Origin: an uncultured Eubacteriales bacterium
GTDB taxonomy: Bacteria > Bacillota > Clostridia > Monoglobales > Monoglobaceae
Direction of reading: 5' to 3'
Length of the DNA: 13,536 nt
NCBI GenBank assembly: GCA_900545865.1
Contig: URAN01000074.1
Coordinates: 1 to 13,536 of the forward strand
The notes under the pieces are model-generated. The model had not been told where the DNA came from. It saw only the letters and a list, made by a program, of their open reading frames with translations, and did not search any database. A program made the position numbers and the translations under genes. Each line of letters opens with the position of its first letter. Position 1 is the first letter of the stretch. Below are positions 1 to 7,020 of this stretch, piece after piece.

Positions 1-174
1 ATTTATTTTATTATATCAGATTTTTTGGGGTTTGTCGACTCTATTTATATTATACCATTCCAAATGATATTTTTATTATACATCATTTTGGAGGTTTCGT
101 AAAGACTTTACACAAAATTCGGGATTGACTCTTCTTTGTATTTCATAATATTTTCCTGACTTTTGATTATTTGA

Positions 175-981
175 CTAAAAATCCGAATTACAGTTATTAC
201 AATGCCATTGATATTTTCTCTTGTTCCCAAACAGACCAAACATTGCTATATTTACCGCTTTTGCAGTTGATGAAATCTTCTTTGTGTTGCCAGATTGGCA
301 GTATGGGCATTTTACAATAGGTGTAGTCGGTCTTGAAAATGAAACTGTGTTAATTGGTGTCTGTGGAGCACCATATTTTGATATTACACTTTTTAGTACA
401 TCAATTTTTTCTTCTTTAATGTTTGAACCCATATAAAAATTACCATCGTATATTAAAAAACCATTGGGCTTATATCCAGTATTACTGCCAGAAAGAGCCA
501 TAATATTACCTTCTCTTATATAGGTGCCTTTGTCGGTACTACCAAAAGAAATCTTGCTATATGTGCCATCACTTTTAAATGTTGTAGTACCAAACAAACT
601 ACTGGTACATACAACATCAAAGCGACTTTCATCAGGAATATTTCCATCGTATTTTCCGTTTTGATTTGCTAGAAAGTCTTCACCGATTATATATTCAACT
701 GTTCCTGCATACCTAGTTATATATAAACAATTTCCTTTAACTTGATATGGGAATGCGGCATCGCCTTCATTACACATGCCTTCTACTCCATCATCTAGTC
801 CATTATCAAAAACAGATTTTCTTTTACCTTCTAATAAATCATAGTAGACAACTGCTTTGCTTAATGTTTCTTCAACAATATTTGTATCTGCTAATTCTGA
901 TAACGGGAATCCGCAATTTATACAAGCAGAAGCCTTATCAGACACTTCTTTGCCACATTCAGGGCATTTAATTAAAGCCAT
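175..981 (-). CDS. Double zinc-ribbon protein of unknown function
   Basis: The 268-residue protein has a zinc ribbon at each end. The N-terminal one has Cys6-x2-Cys9 and Cys20-x2-Cys23 (CPECGK... CINCG). The C-terminal one has Cys225-x2-Cys228 and Cys261-x2-Cys264 (CPYC... CNNC). The middle, about residues 40-215, is rich in Gly, Tyr and beta-formers and I do not recognise it. No signal peptide or membrane segment is evident, so it is probably cytosolic. The start is an ATG preceded by AAAGGAG, with a consensus promoter just upstream. It is transcribed alone, away from the HTH gene to its right. Zinc ribbons of this form bind nucleic acid or protein partners; which applies here is not visible. 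It may be cargo of the left-hand mobile region. Confidence 0.85.
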   Translation of the reverse strand: MALIKCPECGKEVSDKASACINCGFPLSELADTNIVEETLSKAVVYYDLLEGKRKSVFDNGLDDGVEGMCNEGDAAFPYQVKGNCLYITRYAGTVEYIIGEDFLANQNGKYDGNIPDESRFDVVCTSSLFGTTTFKSDGTYSKISFGSTDKGTYIREGNIMALSGSNTGYKPNGFLIYDGNFYMGSNIKEEKIDVLKSVISKYGAPQTPINTVSFSRPTTPIVKCPYCQSGNTKKISSTAKAVNIAMFGLFGNKRKYQWHCNNCNSDF

Positions 982-1012
982 AAAAACAACTCCTTTATAC
1001 GCTTTTTATTTT

Positions 1013-1041
1013 ATTATAACACATATTTTACCAAAAGTCAA
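1013..1041 (-). promoter_or_regulatory. Sigma-A promoter of the zinc-ribbon gene
   Basis: On the minus strand, TTGACT (1036-1041) is followed after 17 bp by TATAAT (1013-1018), about 30 bp before the start codon and its AAAGGAG ribosome binding site. Confidence 0.8.
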
Positions 1042-1125
1042 TTTCCTTCCGCATAAAGGTTAGTGTCAAGTAAAAGTTGGCAAAATTTCTATCAACTCAA
1101 ATTTAACAGTATTGCAAATTTTTCG

Positions 1126-1704
1126 TCACCGTTGACTGCTGCTTCGATAAAATGCGTATCGCAAACATACCGACGGCGAAAAACTCAAAAATATGAGATT
1201 AGATTGAATAGTTTCTTCCTTTAAGCCAGCTGATAAGTTCTCTTCTTCCATTTGATAATGTACTATCAATGTATGATAGCAAGCCTTATAATAATGGTCA
1301 CTGATTGCAGTTATAATAGCCTTGACGTCCTCGATTTTAAGTCTTGCCAATCTTTTTAAGACCTCTGTCCTGTCTCTGTCACTTATAACCTCCGCATCAG
1401 CGTCAGCTATAACATCAATCAACTCGTCAATCTCGTTTTCTCTGTCAATTGCTCGGCTCAGCTGTCTGACAAGAAGCCTAAGCTCCTTGTCAATAATCTT
1501 ATCGGCTCTCGCCGAAAAATCTGCTCTCTTTTGCTTGACAAGAGAAATATACTCGTCCTTGTCTTTATTCCTTTTTACAATAGTTTCCACCGTCGAAACG
1601 GCATAGCCGAGTTCTCTTGACGTTTCCGCGAAGTTTCCCTTTACCGCCCAGCTCGACATAATGTCATAAACCTGTTGCGGTTTAAGCTTCTTTCCTCTCG
1701 CCAT
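1126..1704 (-). CDS. Terminase small subunit-like HTH protein, C-terminus probably broken
   Basis: Residues 1-50 (MARGKKLKPQQVYD... then VKGNFAETSRELGYAVSTVETIVKR) form a helix-turn-helix of the kind found in phage terminase small subunits. Residues 55-140 are a highly charged, probably coiled-coil helical stretch (ELRLLVRQLSRAIDREN...). That layout suits a DNA-recognition subunit of phage packaging. The start has a good GAGGTGATTTT-ATG ribosome binding site. The last 50 or so residues look non-native: composition changes after about residue 140, and another minus-strand frame reads as plausible protein at 1199-1277 (STLSNGRRELISWLKGRN, then stop). I infer a recombination junction or an insertion remnant. 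No large terminase subunit lies nearby, so this may be a relic; a mobile-element HTH regulator is the alternative. Confidence 0.6.
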   Translation of the reverse strand: MARGKKLKPQQVYDIMSSWAVKGNFAETSRELGYAVSTVETIVKRNKDKDEYISLVKQKRADFSARADKIIDKELRLLVRQLSRAIDRENEIDELIDVIADADAEVISDRDRTEVLKRLARLKIEDVKAIITAISDHYYKACYHTLIVHYQMEEENLSAGLKEETIQSNLIFLSFSPSVCLRYAFYRSSSQR

Positions 1705-2039
1705 AAAATCACCTCACAATCGAATTTATATCGTCCGGGCAGTCAGAAAACCGCCCGAACGTCGGAGGGAAGCATAAACAAATAAAAAAATTTACCTGTC
1801 TGATTTCAAGTATATCTGAAAAAAACGGACAAAACGGACAACTTTAACGTCATAATATAAGAAATTTAAAGACACAAACCGAATATTTGTTGTGGAATAT
1901 ATACAAATTAGACCTAAAAATCAAAAAAGACACCGTAAAAGCCGTAAAAAACGACCTAAACAATGCCTTAAAATAAATCACAAAGCATAAAATATAAGCG
2001 CTGAATTAACTGAAATAAGAATCTCTAACGAATTCATTT
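1705..2039. other. Gene-free stretch between the HTH gene and the tRNA-flanking repeat
   Basis: I find no convincing gene, tRNA or strong promoter here. It is AT-rich, with two close ACGGACAA-like words near 1825-1840. A plus-strand open frame of about 41 codons ends at 1976 but has no ATG or ribosome binding site. It probably belongs to the left-hand mobile region, since it starts where the 136-bp repeat stops. Confidence 0.4.
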
Positions 2040-2175
2040 AAAAATCTGACAACTTTTTGACAACTTTTTTATCGCAAAATGAGCCAAAATGAGTCAAAAT
2101 GAACCCTCTGAAAAGCATAAGAAAAATCCTTGAAAACGCCGTCTTTAAAGCATTTTCAAGGATTTTTGCGCTGGT
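2040..2175 (-). repeat. 136-bp tRNA-flanking repeat, copy A (inverted relative to 7181-7316)
   Basis: Read on the minus strand from the last bases of tRNA-Ala, this matches the plus-strand sequence after tRNA-Pro at 127 of 136 positions by eye, without gaps. It holds a terminator hairpin, three TCATTTT words at 10-bp period (AAAATGA on the plus strand at 2076, 2086 and 2096) and two tandem AAAAAGTTGTC copies at 11-bp period (plus-strand GACAACTTTTT at 2048 and 2059). Similarity ends abruptly below 2040. I infer the attachment end of a mobile element; unlike copy B there is no integrase next to it. Confidence 0.85.
2122..2167 (-). terminator. Terminator of the Leu-Gln-Ala tRNA operon
   Basis: A 15-bp perfect stem (AAAAATCCTTGAAAA and its complement) encloses a 16-nt loop, with A/T runs on both sides so it can act in either direction. 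It begins five bases after the CCA of tRNA-Ala. The tRNA-Pro copy has a C-G pair where this one has T-A in the stem, a compensatory change that supports RNA function. Confidence 0.85.
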
Positions 2176-2247
2176 GGAGATATGGGGATTCGAACCCCAG
2201 ACCTGTTACATGCGAAGCAACCGCTCTCCCAACTGAGCTATACCCCC
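2172..2247 (-). tRNA. tRNA-Ala(CGC)
   Basis: A 76-nt cloverleaf with encoded CCA. Anticodon stem GTTGC/GTAAC holds loop TTCGCAT, giving anticodon CGC. The acceptor stem has the G3-U70 wobble that identifies alanine tRNAs, and the T arm has GGTTCGAATCC. It is the last gene of a three-tRNA operon, and its 3' end abuts the 136-bp repeat, so it is a plausible integration target. Confidence 0.95.
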
Positions 2248-2282
2248 ACATTGAAAAATAGCCGAAACCATTCCGTTTCGGC

Positions 2283-2357
2283 TGGCTGCCTGACTAGGAT
2301 TTGAACCCAGACAAAGTGAGTCAGAGTCACTTGTGCTAACCATTACACTATCAGGCA
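2283..2357 (-). tRNA. tRNA-Gln(CTG)
   Basis: A 75-nt cloverleaf with encoded CCA. The acceptor stem TGCCTGA/TCAGGCA starts with a T1-A72 pair, typical of glutamine tRNAs. Anticodon stem AGTGA/TCACT holds loop CTCTGAC, giving anticodon CTG. It is the middle gene of the tRNA operon. Confidence 0.95.
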
Positions 2358-2364
2358 AAATAAA

Positions 2365-2448
2365 TGGTGCGAGCAGTGGGACTTGAACCCACACGCCATA
2401 AGCACACGCCCCTCAAACGTGCCTGTCTGCCGGTTCCAGCATGCTCGC
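2365..2448 (-). tRNA. tRNA-Leu(GAG)
   Basis: An 84-nt class II tRNA with a long variable arm and encoded CCA. The acceptor stem is GCGAGCA/TGCTCGC. Anticodon stem CACGT/GCGTG (closed by a G-T pair) holds loop TTGAGGG, giving anticodon GAG. It is the first gene of the operon, 35 bp after the -10 box. Confidence 0.93.
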
Positions 2449-2483
2449 ATTTTTGTCAGCCGTTCTTGAAAGCCAACTCGTTT

Positions 2484-2512
2484 ATTATACTACCTTTTTT
2501 CGGATTTGTCAA
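2484..2512 (-). promoter_or_regulatory. Consensus promoter of the tRNA operon
   Basis: On the minus strand, TTGACA (2507-2512) and TATAAT (2484-2489) are separated by exactly 17 bp, a perfect sigma-A match as expected for stable RNA. A/T runs upstream (about 2518-2565) could act as an UP element. The gene-free stretch 2449-2854 holds this promoter and the divergent lactonase promoter; I see no gene in it. Confidence 0.93.
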
Positions 2513-2705
2513 CCCCTTTTTTTAACTTTTTTTAATTTTTTCAAAAAATTTCTAAAAAAACATTTTTCATTCCTTAATGCGCTCATTCTCGAGATGTATT
2601 TTAATCCTCGTTACGGGATATACCCGACAACTGCATTTAAAACCGAAAGCATTCCGCATCGGCAATGCCTTGAATAATTTTTCTGTTACATTTTAATTAA
2701 ATGGC

Positions 2706-2734
2706 TTGACATTTGATTAAACGAAGTTTATATT
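2706..2734 (+). promoter_or_regulatory. Promoter of the lactonase-family gene
   Basis: TTGACA (2706-2711), 17-bp spacer, TATATT (2729-2734). The start codon is about 120 bp downstream. The leader can fold through CCCTGC (about 2790) and GCAGGG (about 2830) just before the ribosome binding site. Confidence 0.8.
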
Positions 2735-2854
2735 ATTAATGTAGCAATATCAATTCAGTGCATACAATTTAACTTCTTATCATTTCTTTCCCTGCGGATA
2801 AGACAAATTTAATTATAACCTATGCCGATGCAGGGCGGCGGAACGGAGATTAAA

Positions 2855-3796
2855 ATGAAAAAAATATATATTGCGTCTTGTGTTCCGGACGGCGGAATTT
2901 ATCGGTTTTCGATGTCGGATAACAAGCTTAACCGAGAATCTTTCACGCCTGTTGACCAACCAATGTTTTTTGCCGTAAATGATAACAAAATGCACGTTCT
3001 TTTACGCGACCCTTTCGGCAACGACATAAGCGGAATGTGTACGTTTGACATTGACCCTGACGGAAATTTAACAAACAAAAGCGAAACGATACCCACAAAG
3101 GGAAAAGTTGCTTGTCACATATGCACCTGTGACGATGATGTTTATGCGGTAAACTATTCATCGGGCAGCGCAATACACTTTCCCGACACTCTCGCAGTGC
3201 ACGAAGGCAAGGGAATAAATCCCAAACGCCAGGAAATGCCACACACACACTTTGTCGGCGCAACACCCGACAAAAAGTATATCTGTGTCACCGATTTGGG
3301 GCTTGACAAAATCTTTTTCTGTGACAGAAATCTAAACACCTGTTTCACATCCGCCGTCCCCCAAGGTTACGGCGCAAGACATCTCGCTTTTTCGGATGAC
3401 GGACAATATATTTATTGTGTAAACGAACTCGTTTCGTCCGTTACCGTTTTTGAGTATGACGGCAAAAGCGTAAAACCGCGTGAAACCTACTCCGCTTTGC
3501 CTAATGAGTTTTGCGGAATAAATCTGGGCGCGGCAATCCGCATTTACAAAAATCGTCTTTATGTTTCAAACCGCGGACACAATTCGATTGCGGTCTTTGA
3601 CATTAATGATGATAAGCTCGAATTATCCGACTTTATAATGACGGGCGACCATCCCAGAGATTTCAACATCGCCGATGATATGATTTTTTGCTGTAATATG
3701 AACGATGACACCGTTACGCTTTATTCAATTAATGATAGCTTTAGGCTAATCGATACCATATCGGTCAAAGCTCCGCTTTGCGTGAATTTCGAATAA
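2855..3796 (+). CDS. 6-phosphogluconolactonase-family beta-propeller protein
   Basis: The 313-residue protein matches the lactonase/YbhE seven-bladed beta-propeller family. Characteristic segments appear in order: PHTHFVGATPD (129-139), TDLGLDKI (146-153), GYGARHLAFS (171-180), NELVSSV (190-196), YVSNRGHNSIAVF (236-248) and GDHPRDF (264-270). Family members hydrolyse 6-phosphogluconolactone or related lactones in the cytosol. Many clostridial homologues have untested substrates, so the exact reaction is inferred. At 313 residues it is slightly short for the family, with compact early blades. I chose the ATG at 2855 because it follows a CGGAGA ribosome binding site and gives MKKIYIAS; an upstream ATG would add 11 unlikely residues. 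It is a single gene with its own promoter and terminator. Confidence 0.88.
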   Translation: MKKIYIASCVPDGGIYRFSMSDNKLNRESFTPVDQPMFFAVNDNKMHVLLRDPFGNDISGMCTFDIDPDGNLTNKSETIPTKGKVACHICTCDDDVYAVNYSSGSAIHFPDTLAVHEGKGINPKRQEMPHTHFVGATPDKKYICVTDLGLDKIFFCDRNLNTCFTSAVPQGYGARHLAFSDDGQYIYCVNELVSSVTVFEYDGKSVKPRETYSALPNEFCGINLGAAIRIYKNRLYVSNRGHNSIAVFDINDDKLELSDFIMTGDHPRDFNIADDMIFCCNMNDDTVTLYSINDSFRLIDTISVKAPLCVNFE

Positions 3797-3803
3797 TCTT
3801 CAC

Positions 3804-3862
3804 CCTCTGTGCCGCATACGCGGCACAGAGGATTGTCGGATATATACATTCCGACATTTTTT
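3804..3862 (+). terminator. Double hairpin terminator after the lactonase gene
   Basis: The first hairpin is a perfect 12-bp stem CCTCTGTGCCGC/GCGGCACAGAGG with loop ATAC (3804-3831). The second has stem TGTCGGA/TCCGACA (3834-3856) followed by six Ts. The second is a standard intrinsic terminator; the first strengthens it. Confidence 0.9.
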
Positions 3863-3916
3863 AATTACATACCTTTTGTATCAAATGACAAAATGCAATT
3901 TTTTTTAAAAATTTTG

Positions 3917-3945
3917 TTGACAAACCGAATTTCGTATGATATACT
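3917..3945 (+). promoter_or_regulatory. Promoter of the ABC importer operon
   Basis: TTGACA (3917-3922), 17-bp spacer, TATACT (3940-3945), with TG one base before the -10. Transcription should begin near 3952, at the start of the triplet array, leaving a leader of about 160 nt before the lipoprotein start codon. Confidence 0.88.
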
Positions 3946-3950
3946 GTTAC

Positions 3951-3993
3951 CAGATTAGATGAGATGAGATTAGACGAGCAAATTTAATATTAG
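3951..3993 (+). promoter_or_regulatory. (U/G)AG triplet array in the importer leader, TRAP-like
   Basis: Triplets begin every 5 nt: CAG 3951, TAG 3956, GAG 3961, GAG 3966, TAG 3971 and GAG 3976, with two non-matching slots, then TAG 3991 in register. The spacers are two bases each (mostly AT). Known fact: the trp RNA-binding attenuation protein binds (G/U)AG triplets spaced by two or three bases. Five consecutive canonical triplets plus one in register is fewer than the usual 9-11, so the identity of the binder is inferred. Confidence 0.5.
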
Positions 3994-4036
3994 TGTATTT
4001 ATTGATATTCTATATCGTTATAATATAATTGCTTTT

Positions 4037-4066
4037 GGGTCTTATCCGCTGATAAGGTCTTTTTTT
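4037..4066 (+). terminator. Intrinsic terminator in the importer leader (attenuator)
   Basis: A 10-bp stem containing CTTATC/GATAAG with loop CGCT, three G-U pairs at its base, is followed by six Ts. It lies between the operon promoter and the first gene, so it should control read-through. Its 5' arm GTCTTATC (4039-4046) can also pair at 7 of 8 positions with GATTAGAC (3968-3975) inside the upstream triplet array. A third option pairs GGTCTTAT (4038-4045) with ATAAGACC (4072-4079). Confidence 0.65.
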
Positions 4067-4093
4067 GTTATATAAGACCGATTATTAAAAAAT

Positions 4094-4111
4094 CAGATTA
4101 GGAGAGATGAG
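4094..4111 (+). promoter_or_regulatory. (U/G)AG triplets overlapping the ribosome binding site
   Basis: CAG 4094, TAG 4099, GAG 4104 and GAG 4109 again sit at 5-nt period. They cover the AGGAGAG ribosome binding site of the lipoprotein gene. The 19 bp from 4094 match 3951-3969 at 17 positions. A protein bound here would block translation initiation. Confidence 0.45.
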
Positions 4112-4114
4112 AAA

Positions 4115-5176
4115 ATGAAAACAATCAACACAAACACACAAAAGGCAGAGAGAAACACATTATCGTTCAAAAGCTTGCTGAAAAGAGCAGTTACGGTTGC
4201 TGTCGTTGCCGCAATCGGCATTTCGGCACTTTCGGGCTGCGGAAGTTCGAACCAACAGGCATCGCAAACCGATTCGGACAAGAAAGTCTATAAAATCGGC
4301 ATCACGCAAATTTCGGATCACCCGTCACTGGATAATTGCCGCAACGGATTTATAAAAGGTCTTGAAAACAAAGGCTTTAAAGACGGCGATAACATAAAGC
4401 TCGAATATGTCGGCGCACAAGATGATATGTCAAAGAATACTCAGATTGCATCAAATTTTGCCGCTGAAAATCTTGACTTGGTATGCGGCATAGCAACCCC
4501 CTCGGCACAGGCACTGTACGCGGCGTGTCTTGACAAAAAGATTCCGGTAATCTTTAATGCCGTATCCGACCCGGTTGCGGCAAAACTTGCCGAGTCAGAC
4601 ACAAAACCCCTCCCCGGAATAAGCGGAATATCCGATAAACTTCCGGTTGAGGCACAGCTTAAACTTATAAGAGAAGTACTTCCCGATGCTAAAAAGATTG
4701 GTATTTTATACTCAACGGGCGAAGCGAATTCGGTCAGCACATTAGAGGATTACAAAAAGCTTGCTCCGAATTACGGCTTTGAAATTGTTGAAAAAGGTAT
4801 ATCCAAAAAAGCCGATGTTCCTGCGGCAGCCGATATTGTATTAAACGAAGTTGACTGTATCTCAAATATGACAGATAATACCGTTGTTGCGTCATTGGCA
4901 ATCATTCTCGACAAAGCATCGGCAAAGAATATCCCCGTATTCGGTTCTGAAGAAGAACAGGTCGGAAACGGCTGTATCGCATCCGCAGGGCTTGACTACT
5001 TTAACCTCGGAATCCAAGCCGGTGAAATGGCGGCAAAAGTCTTAAACGGCGAAGATATTTCAACAATTCCTTATGAAACATTGACCGAAAGCAAAATCAC
5101 CGTAAACAAATCGGTCGCTGAAAAACTCGGTATCTCAATACCCGAAAGCGTTATGTCAACCGCTGACGTTAAATAA
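4115..5176 (+). CDS. ABC importer substrate-binding lipoprotein, TrpX-like (ABC_sub_bind family)
   Basis: This is the extracellular solute-binding subunit of the importer encoded here and in the next two genes. The N-terminus has basic residues (KSLLKRA), a hydrophobic stretch and a lipobox LSGC with Cys42 as the lipidation site, followed by a Ser/Gln-rich linker. From about residue 57 (YKIGITQISDHPSLDNCRNGF) it follows the ABC_sub_bind family, including GIATPSAQALY and IFNAVSDPVAAKL. Characterised or predicted Firmicutes members (TrpX) take up tryptophan or aromatic amino acids; the substrate here is inferred. The start has an AGGAGAG ribosome binding site and the length of 353 is normal. 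The leader carries an attenuator and two (U/G)AG arrays. Confidence 0.88.
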   Translation: MKTINTNTQKAERNTLSFKSLLKRAVTVAVVAAIGISALSGCGSSNQQASQTDSDKKVYKIGITQISDHPSLDNCRNGFIKGLENKGFKDGDNIKLEYVGAQDDMSKNTQIASNFAAENLDLVCGIATPSAQALYAACLDKKIPVIFNAVSDPVAAKLAESDTKPLPGISGISDKLPVEAQLKLIREVLPDAKKIGILYSTGEANSVSTLEDYKKLAPNYGFEIVEKGISKKADVPAAADIVLNEVDCISNMTDNTVVASLAIILDKASAKNIPVFGSEEEQVGNGCIASAGLDYFNLGIQAGEMAAKVLNGEDISTIPYETLTESKITVNKSVAEKLGISIPESVMSTADVK

Positions 5177-5194
5177 ACATTAAATTTAAATTCT

Positions 5195-5231
5195 CTTACC
5201 CATATCCGCGCTCTGTGGCGGTATGGGTAAG
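5195..5231 (+). other. Intercistronic hairpin between lipoprotein and permease genes
   Basis: CTTACCCATA pairs perfectly with TATGGGTAAG, with an inner CCGC/GCGG extension and no T run. It sits just after the lipoprotein stop. Such hairpins usually protect the upstream mRNA and let the binding protein be made in excess over the membrane parts. Partial termination is possible but less likely. Confidence 0.7.
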
Positions 5232-5289
5232 AATTGCGTTGAATAACAAAATTTCAAAGCCGCACACCTGCGGCGGATAGGAGAACACT

Positions 5290-6177
5290 GTGACGGATAT
5301 TATTATCGGAATACTTGAACAGGGTCTTATTTACGGAATAATGGCCCTGGGAATATACATAAGCTATAAAATACTGGACTTTCCCGACTTGTCGGCAGAC
5401 GGAACGTTTCCGCTCGGCGCAGCGGTTTGCGTTGCCCTGCTTGTGCGTGACGTAAACCCATGGTTGTGCCTGCCGGCCGCATTTATCGCGGGTGCACTCG
5501 CCGGAATGCTTACGGGTATACTGCACGTTAAACTGCATATCAAGAACCTGCTCGCAGGCATTCTTACGATGACAGCGCTTTATTCAATCAATTATCGCAT
5601 AGTCGGCAAGCCTAACGAGTTTTTGATGGGAAAGGACACGATTTTCACACTTCCCTCCTCTGTTCCGCAAACAATCTTTTCGTTCAGATACCTGATAATA
5701 ATATTTGTTATTGCTCTTATTATAAAATACATATTGGATTGGTATCTGTCAACCAAATCGGGCTTTTTGCTGCGCTGTGTAGGCGAAAACGAAAGACTTG
5801 TATCCTCTCTTTCTCAAAACCCCGGGAAGGTTAAAATCATAGGTCTTGCCATCTCAAATGCCCTCATCGCTTTGTCGGGTGCAATGGCTTGCCAGCGTTC
5901 CCTGCAATTCGACATCGCATCGGGTACGGGAATAATGGTTACGGGCCTTGCGGCAGTTATAATCGGAACAACCATATTCAAAAAGATAAAATTTGTCAGA
6001 ACAACTTCGGGCGTACTCATCGGAATGGTTATATACAAGGCTTGTATTTCCGCTGCGCTCGCAAGCGGTATGGAGTCATCCGACACAAATTTGATTATAT
6101 CGGTTTTATTTGTCCTGACGCTTGTTTTGAACGATATAATGTCGGGTAAAAAGAAAGGAGAAAACGCCAATGCTTAG
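5290..6177 (+). CDS. ABC importer permease (BPD_transp_2 family, TrpY-like)
   Basis: This is the 295-residue integral membrane subunit, with about eight hydrophobic segments. It begins with GILEQGLIYGIMALGIYISYKILDFPD, the conserved N-terminus of permeases paired with ABC_sub_bind lipoproteins, where LDFPDLSADGTFPLGAA is the family hallmark. The tail KKKGENANA is cytoplasmic. It starts with GTG at 5290, with AGGAG 8 bp upstream. Its end overlaps the ATPase start by 8 bp, so the two are translationally coupled. It should form a homodimeric channel with the ATPase on the inner face. Substrate as for the lipoprotein, inferred. Confidence 0.9.
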   Translation: MTDIIIGILEQGLIYGIMALGIYISYKILDFPDLSADGTFPLGAAVCVALLVRDVNPWLCLPAAFIAGALAGMLTGILHVKLHIKNLLAGILTMTALYSINYRIVGKPNEFLMGKDTIFTLPSSVPQTIFSFRYLIIIFVIALIIKYILDWYLSTKSGFLLRCVGENERLVSSLSQNPGKVKIIGLAISNALIALSGAMACQRSLQFDIASGTGIMVTGLAAVIIGTTIFKKIKFVRTTSGVLIGMVIYKACISAALASGMESSDTNLIISVLFVLTLVLNDIMSGKKKGENANA

Positions 6178-6943
6178 ACTTGAAAACATTTCAAAGGTTT
6201 TTAAACCAAATACCGTTGATGAAAAGGCGTTGTTTTCCGACTTTTCTTTCGTTGCGGAAAAGGGCGAATTTATATCCGTTATAGGAAGCAACGGCTCGGG
6301 TAAGACCACGATGCTGAACATTATCTCGGGTGAGGTTAAACCTGACTCGGGAAAAGTCATCCTCGGCGGTACGGATATTACATCACAAAAGGATTACGTC
6401 AGGTCAAAAAGGATTGCGCGTGTGTATCAAGACCCGTCACAGGGCACTTGTCCGACAATGACAATCCTTGAAAATATGTCGATTGCCGATAATAAAGGTA
6501 AGCGTTTTGGGTTGGGACGCGGTTTAAATACAAAACGTGCCGATTATTATAAGACAAGACTCGAAGTCCTTGGAATGGGTCTTGAAAACCGACTCGGAAC
6601 ACAAACAGGAAGTTTGTCGGGTGGACAGCGCCAGGCTCTTGCTCTGATTATGGCAACGCTTAAAACCCCCGATGTATTGCTGTTGGACGAACATACCGCC
6701 GCTCTTGACCCGAAATCGGCAGATATTGTTATGAAACTCACCGATGAAATCGTCAAAGGCGAGAATATCACAACCATTATGGTCACGCATAATTTAAGAT
6801 ATGCCGCAGAGTACGGCTCACGTACCGTTATGATGCATGACGGAAAAGCAATAATGGATATTCGCGGCAATGACAAAAAAAACAACTCGGTCAACGATTA
6901 TCTCGATGTCTTTAACAGCATCAGTATTGAATGTGGAAATTAA
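6170..6943 (+). CDS. ABC importer ATP-binding protein (TrpZ-like)
   Basis: This 257-residue nucleotide-binding subunit is intact. It has Walker A GSNGSGKTT (39-47), the Q-loop Gln87 in YQDPSQG, signature LSGGQRQ (149-155), Walker B VLLLDEH (169-175), the D-loop ALDP and the switch His207 in MVTHN. It powers uptake through the upstream permease. A GGAG ribosome binding site lies inside the permease tail, and the start overlaps the permease stop. It closes the operon and is followed by a terminator. Confidence 0.95.
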   Translation: MLRLENISKVFKPNTVDEKALFSDFSFVAEKGEFISVIGSNGSGKTTMLNIISGEVKPDSGKVILGGTDITSQKDYVRSKRIARVYQDPSQGTCPTMTILENMSIADNKGKRFGLGRGLNTKRADYYKTRLEVLGMGLENRLGTQTGSLSGGQRQALALIMATLKTPDVLLLDEHTAALDPKSADIVMKLTDEIVKGENITTIMVTHNLRYAAEYGSRTVMMHDGKAIMDIRGNDKKNNSVNDYLDVFNSISIECGN

Positions 6944-6950
6944 ACGCAAC

Positions 6951-6986
6951 ACAGCCGCGGAGATGTATCCGCGGCTGTTCAATTTT
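6951..6986 (+). terminator. Terminator of the ABC importer operon
   Basis: A perfect 10-bp GC-rich stem ACAGCCGCGG/CCGCGGCTGT with an 8-nt loop is followed by TCAATTTT, eight bases after the ATPase stop codon. Confidence 0.85.
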
Positions 6987-7020
6987 ACGGTTTTAATCAT
7001 TAGCTCAGTTTCAAAAAAGA

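Noticed and set aside
59..92. Imperfect hairpin TCCAAATGAT/ATCATTTTGGA downstream of the zinc-ribbon gene
   Set aside because: It has no T run on either side and lies over 80 bp past the stop codon, so calling it a terminator is not supported.
95..135. TTTACACAAAATTCGGGATTGACTC-like segment, reminiscent of IS256-type ends
   Set aside because: I find no transposase frame nearby and no clear inverted partner, and the segment at 1061 matches it poorly.
1852..1976. Plus-strand open frame of about 41 codons ending DLNNALK
   Set aside because: It lacks an ATG and ribosome binding site, and its Lys/Asn/Leu bias is what AT-rich DNA gives by chance.
2206..2394. 62-residue minus-strand open frame
   Set aside because: It runs through tRNA-Ala and tRNA-Gln, which have complete cloverleaves, so it is not a protein gene.
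2822..2854. Upstream ATG adding 11 residues to the lactonase-family protein
   Set aside because: It has no ribosome binding site and encodes GGG-rich residues outside the family's start; ATG 2855 has CGGAGA and begins MKKIYIAS.
3964..3987. Seven-codon leader peptide MRLDEQI in the importer leader
   Set aside because: It has no ribosome binding site and no run of Trp or other regulatory codons; the triplet array explains this stretch better.
3946..4110. T-box riboswitch in the importer leader
   Set aside because: The conserved T-box core (AGGGTGGnACCGCG) and a specifier stem are absent.
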